Shown one piece after another: positions 37,318 through 37,328 of a stretch of 37,328 nucleotides of DNA. Every line of letters begins with the position of its first letter. The stretch's first letter is position 1. This DNA comes from Treponema sp. (GTDB taxonomy: Bacteria; Spirochaetota; Spirochaetia; Treponematales; Treponemataceae), in contig JAFLSR010000021.1 in the NCBI GenBank assembly GCA_022510845.1, forward strand, positions 1 through 37,328, in the 5' to 3' direction. A program made the position numbers and the translations under genes. Below the pieces are notes generated by a model. The model ran no database searches. It was not told the origin of the DNA and saw only the letters and a program-made list of their open reading frames with translations.

Positions 37318-37328
37318 ATGAAACACAT
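37318..37328 (+). CDS. Start of a further gene, cut by the window edge
   Basis: The ATG at 37318 has a strong AAGGAGG (37304-37310). Only Met-Lys-His and part of the next codon are visible. In a DGR this position could hold the accessory gene avd or another target gene; nothing more can be said. Confidence 0.6.

Overview
The window is about 40% G+C and looks like a spirochaete chromosome, most likely Treponema. This inference rests on gene content: tandem 7TMR-DISM/cyclase-type receptors, an XPB-type helicase with its companion protein, a GAF/HD-GYP protein, a very long ankyrin lipoprotein, loose lipoprotein boxes and a DUF1566 lectin-like protein. No rRNA, tRNA, CRISPR array or complete insertion sequence was seen.

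Left part (1-9.8 kb). Two tandem minus-strand 7TM receptors have cyclase-homology domains that have lost their catalytic residues. They are followed by an uncharacterised gene, hslO (Hsp33) and a small serine recombinase. On the plus strand is a 917-residue lipoprotein made almost entirely of about 26 ankyrin repeats.

Middle (9.8-29 kb). A peptide ABC transporter operon on the minus strand has a substrate-binding lipoprotein, two permeases and two ATPases, and is interrupted by 465 bp of hairpin repeats. Then come a HAD phosphatase, the XPB-like helicase pair, a Fic-family protein with a degenerate active site, an OhrR-type MarR regulator, a secreted unknown, a GAF/HD-GYP c-di-GMP phosphodiesterase, D-lactate dehydrogenase behind a long structured leader, a small orphan ORF and uvrC.

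Right part (29-37.3 kb). A LamG/FN3-like secreted protein and a large TPR/coiled-coil protein form a pair that ends in a clear terminator. After an 815-bp intergenic region (strong promoter, possible small RNA, tandem repeats) there is an accessory plus-strand operon of richer G+C: a DUF6261-like protein, a short CsgG/LpoB-like exported protein, an FRG-domain protein, and a CsgG/LpoB-like domain fused to a C-terminal DUF1566 lectin-like domain. The last 100 bases of that gene have the signature of a diversity-generating retroelement (DGR) variable region. The reverse transcriptase and template would have to lie beyond the right edge. This is the most interesting system in the window.

Two genome-wide themes show up. 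Many genes have a -35/-10 promoter with a 17-bp spacer whose -10 box ends only 6-8 nt before the start codon (predicted leaderless mRNAs), alongside genes with good Shine-Dalgarno sites. Intergenic regions carry copies of a dispersed multi-hairpin repeat with a conserved loop and changing stems.
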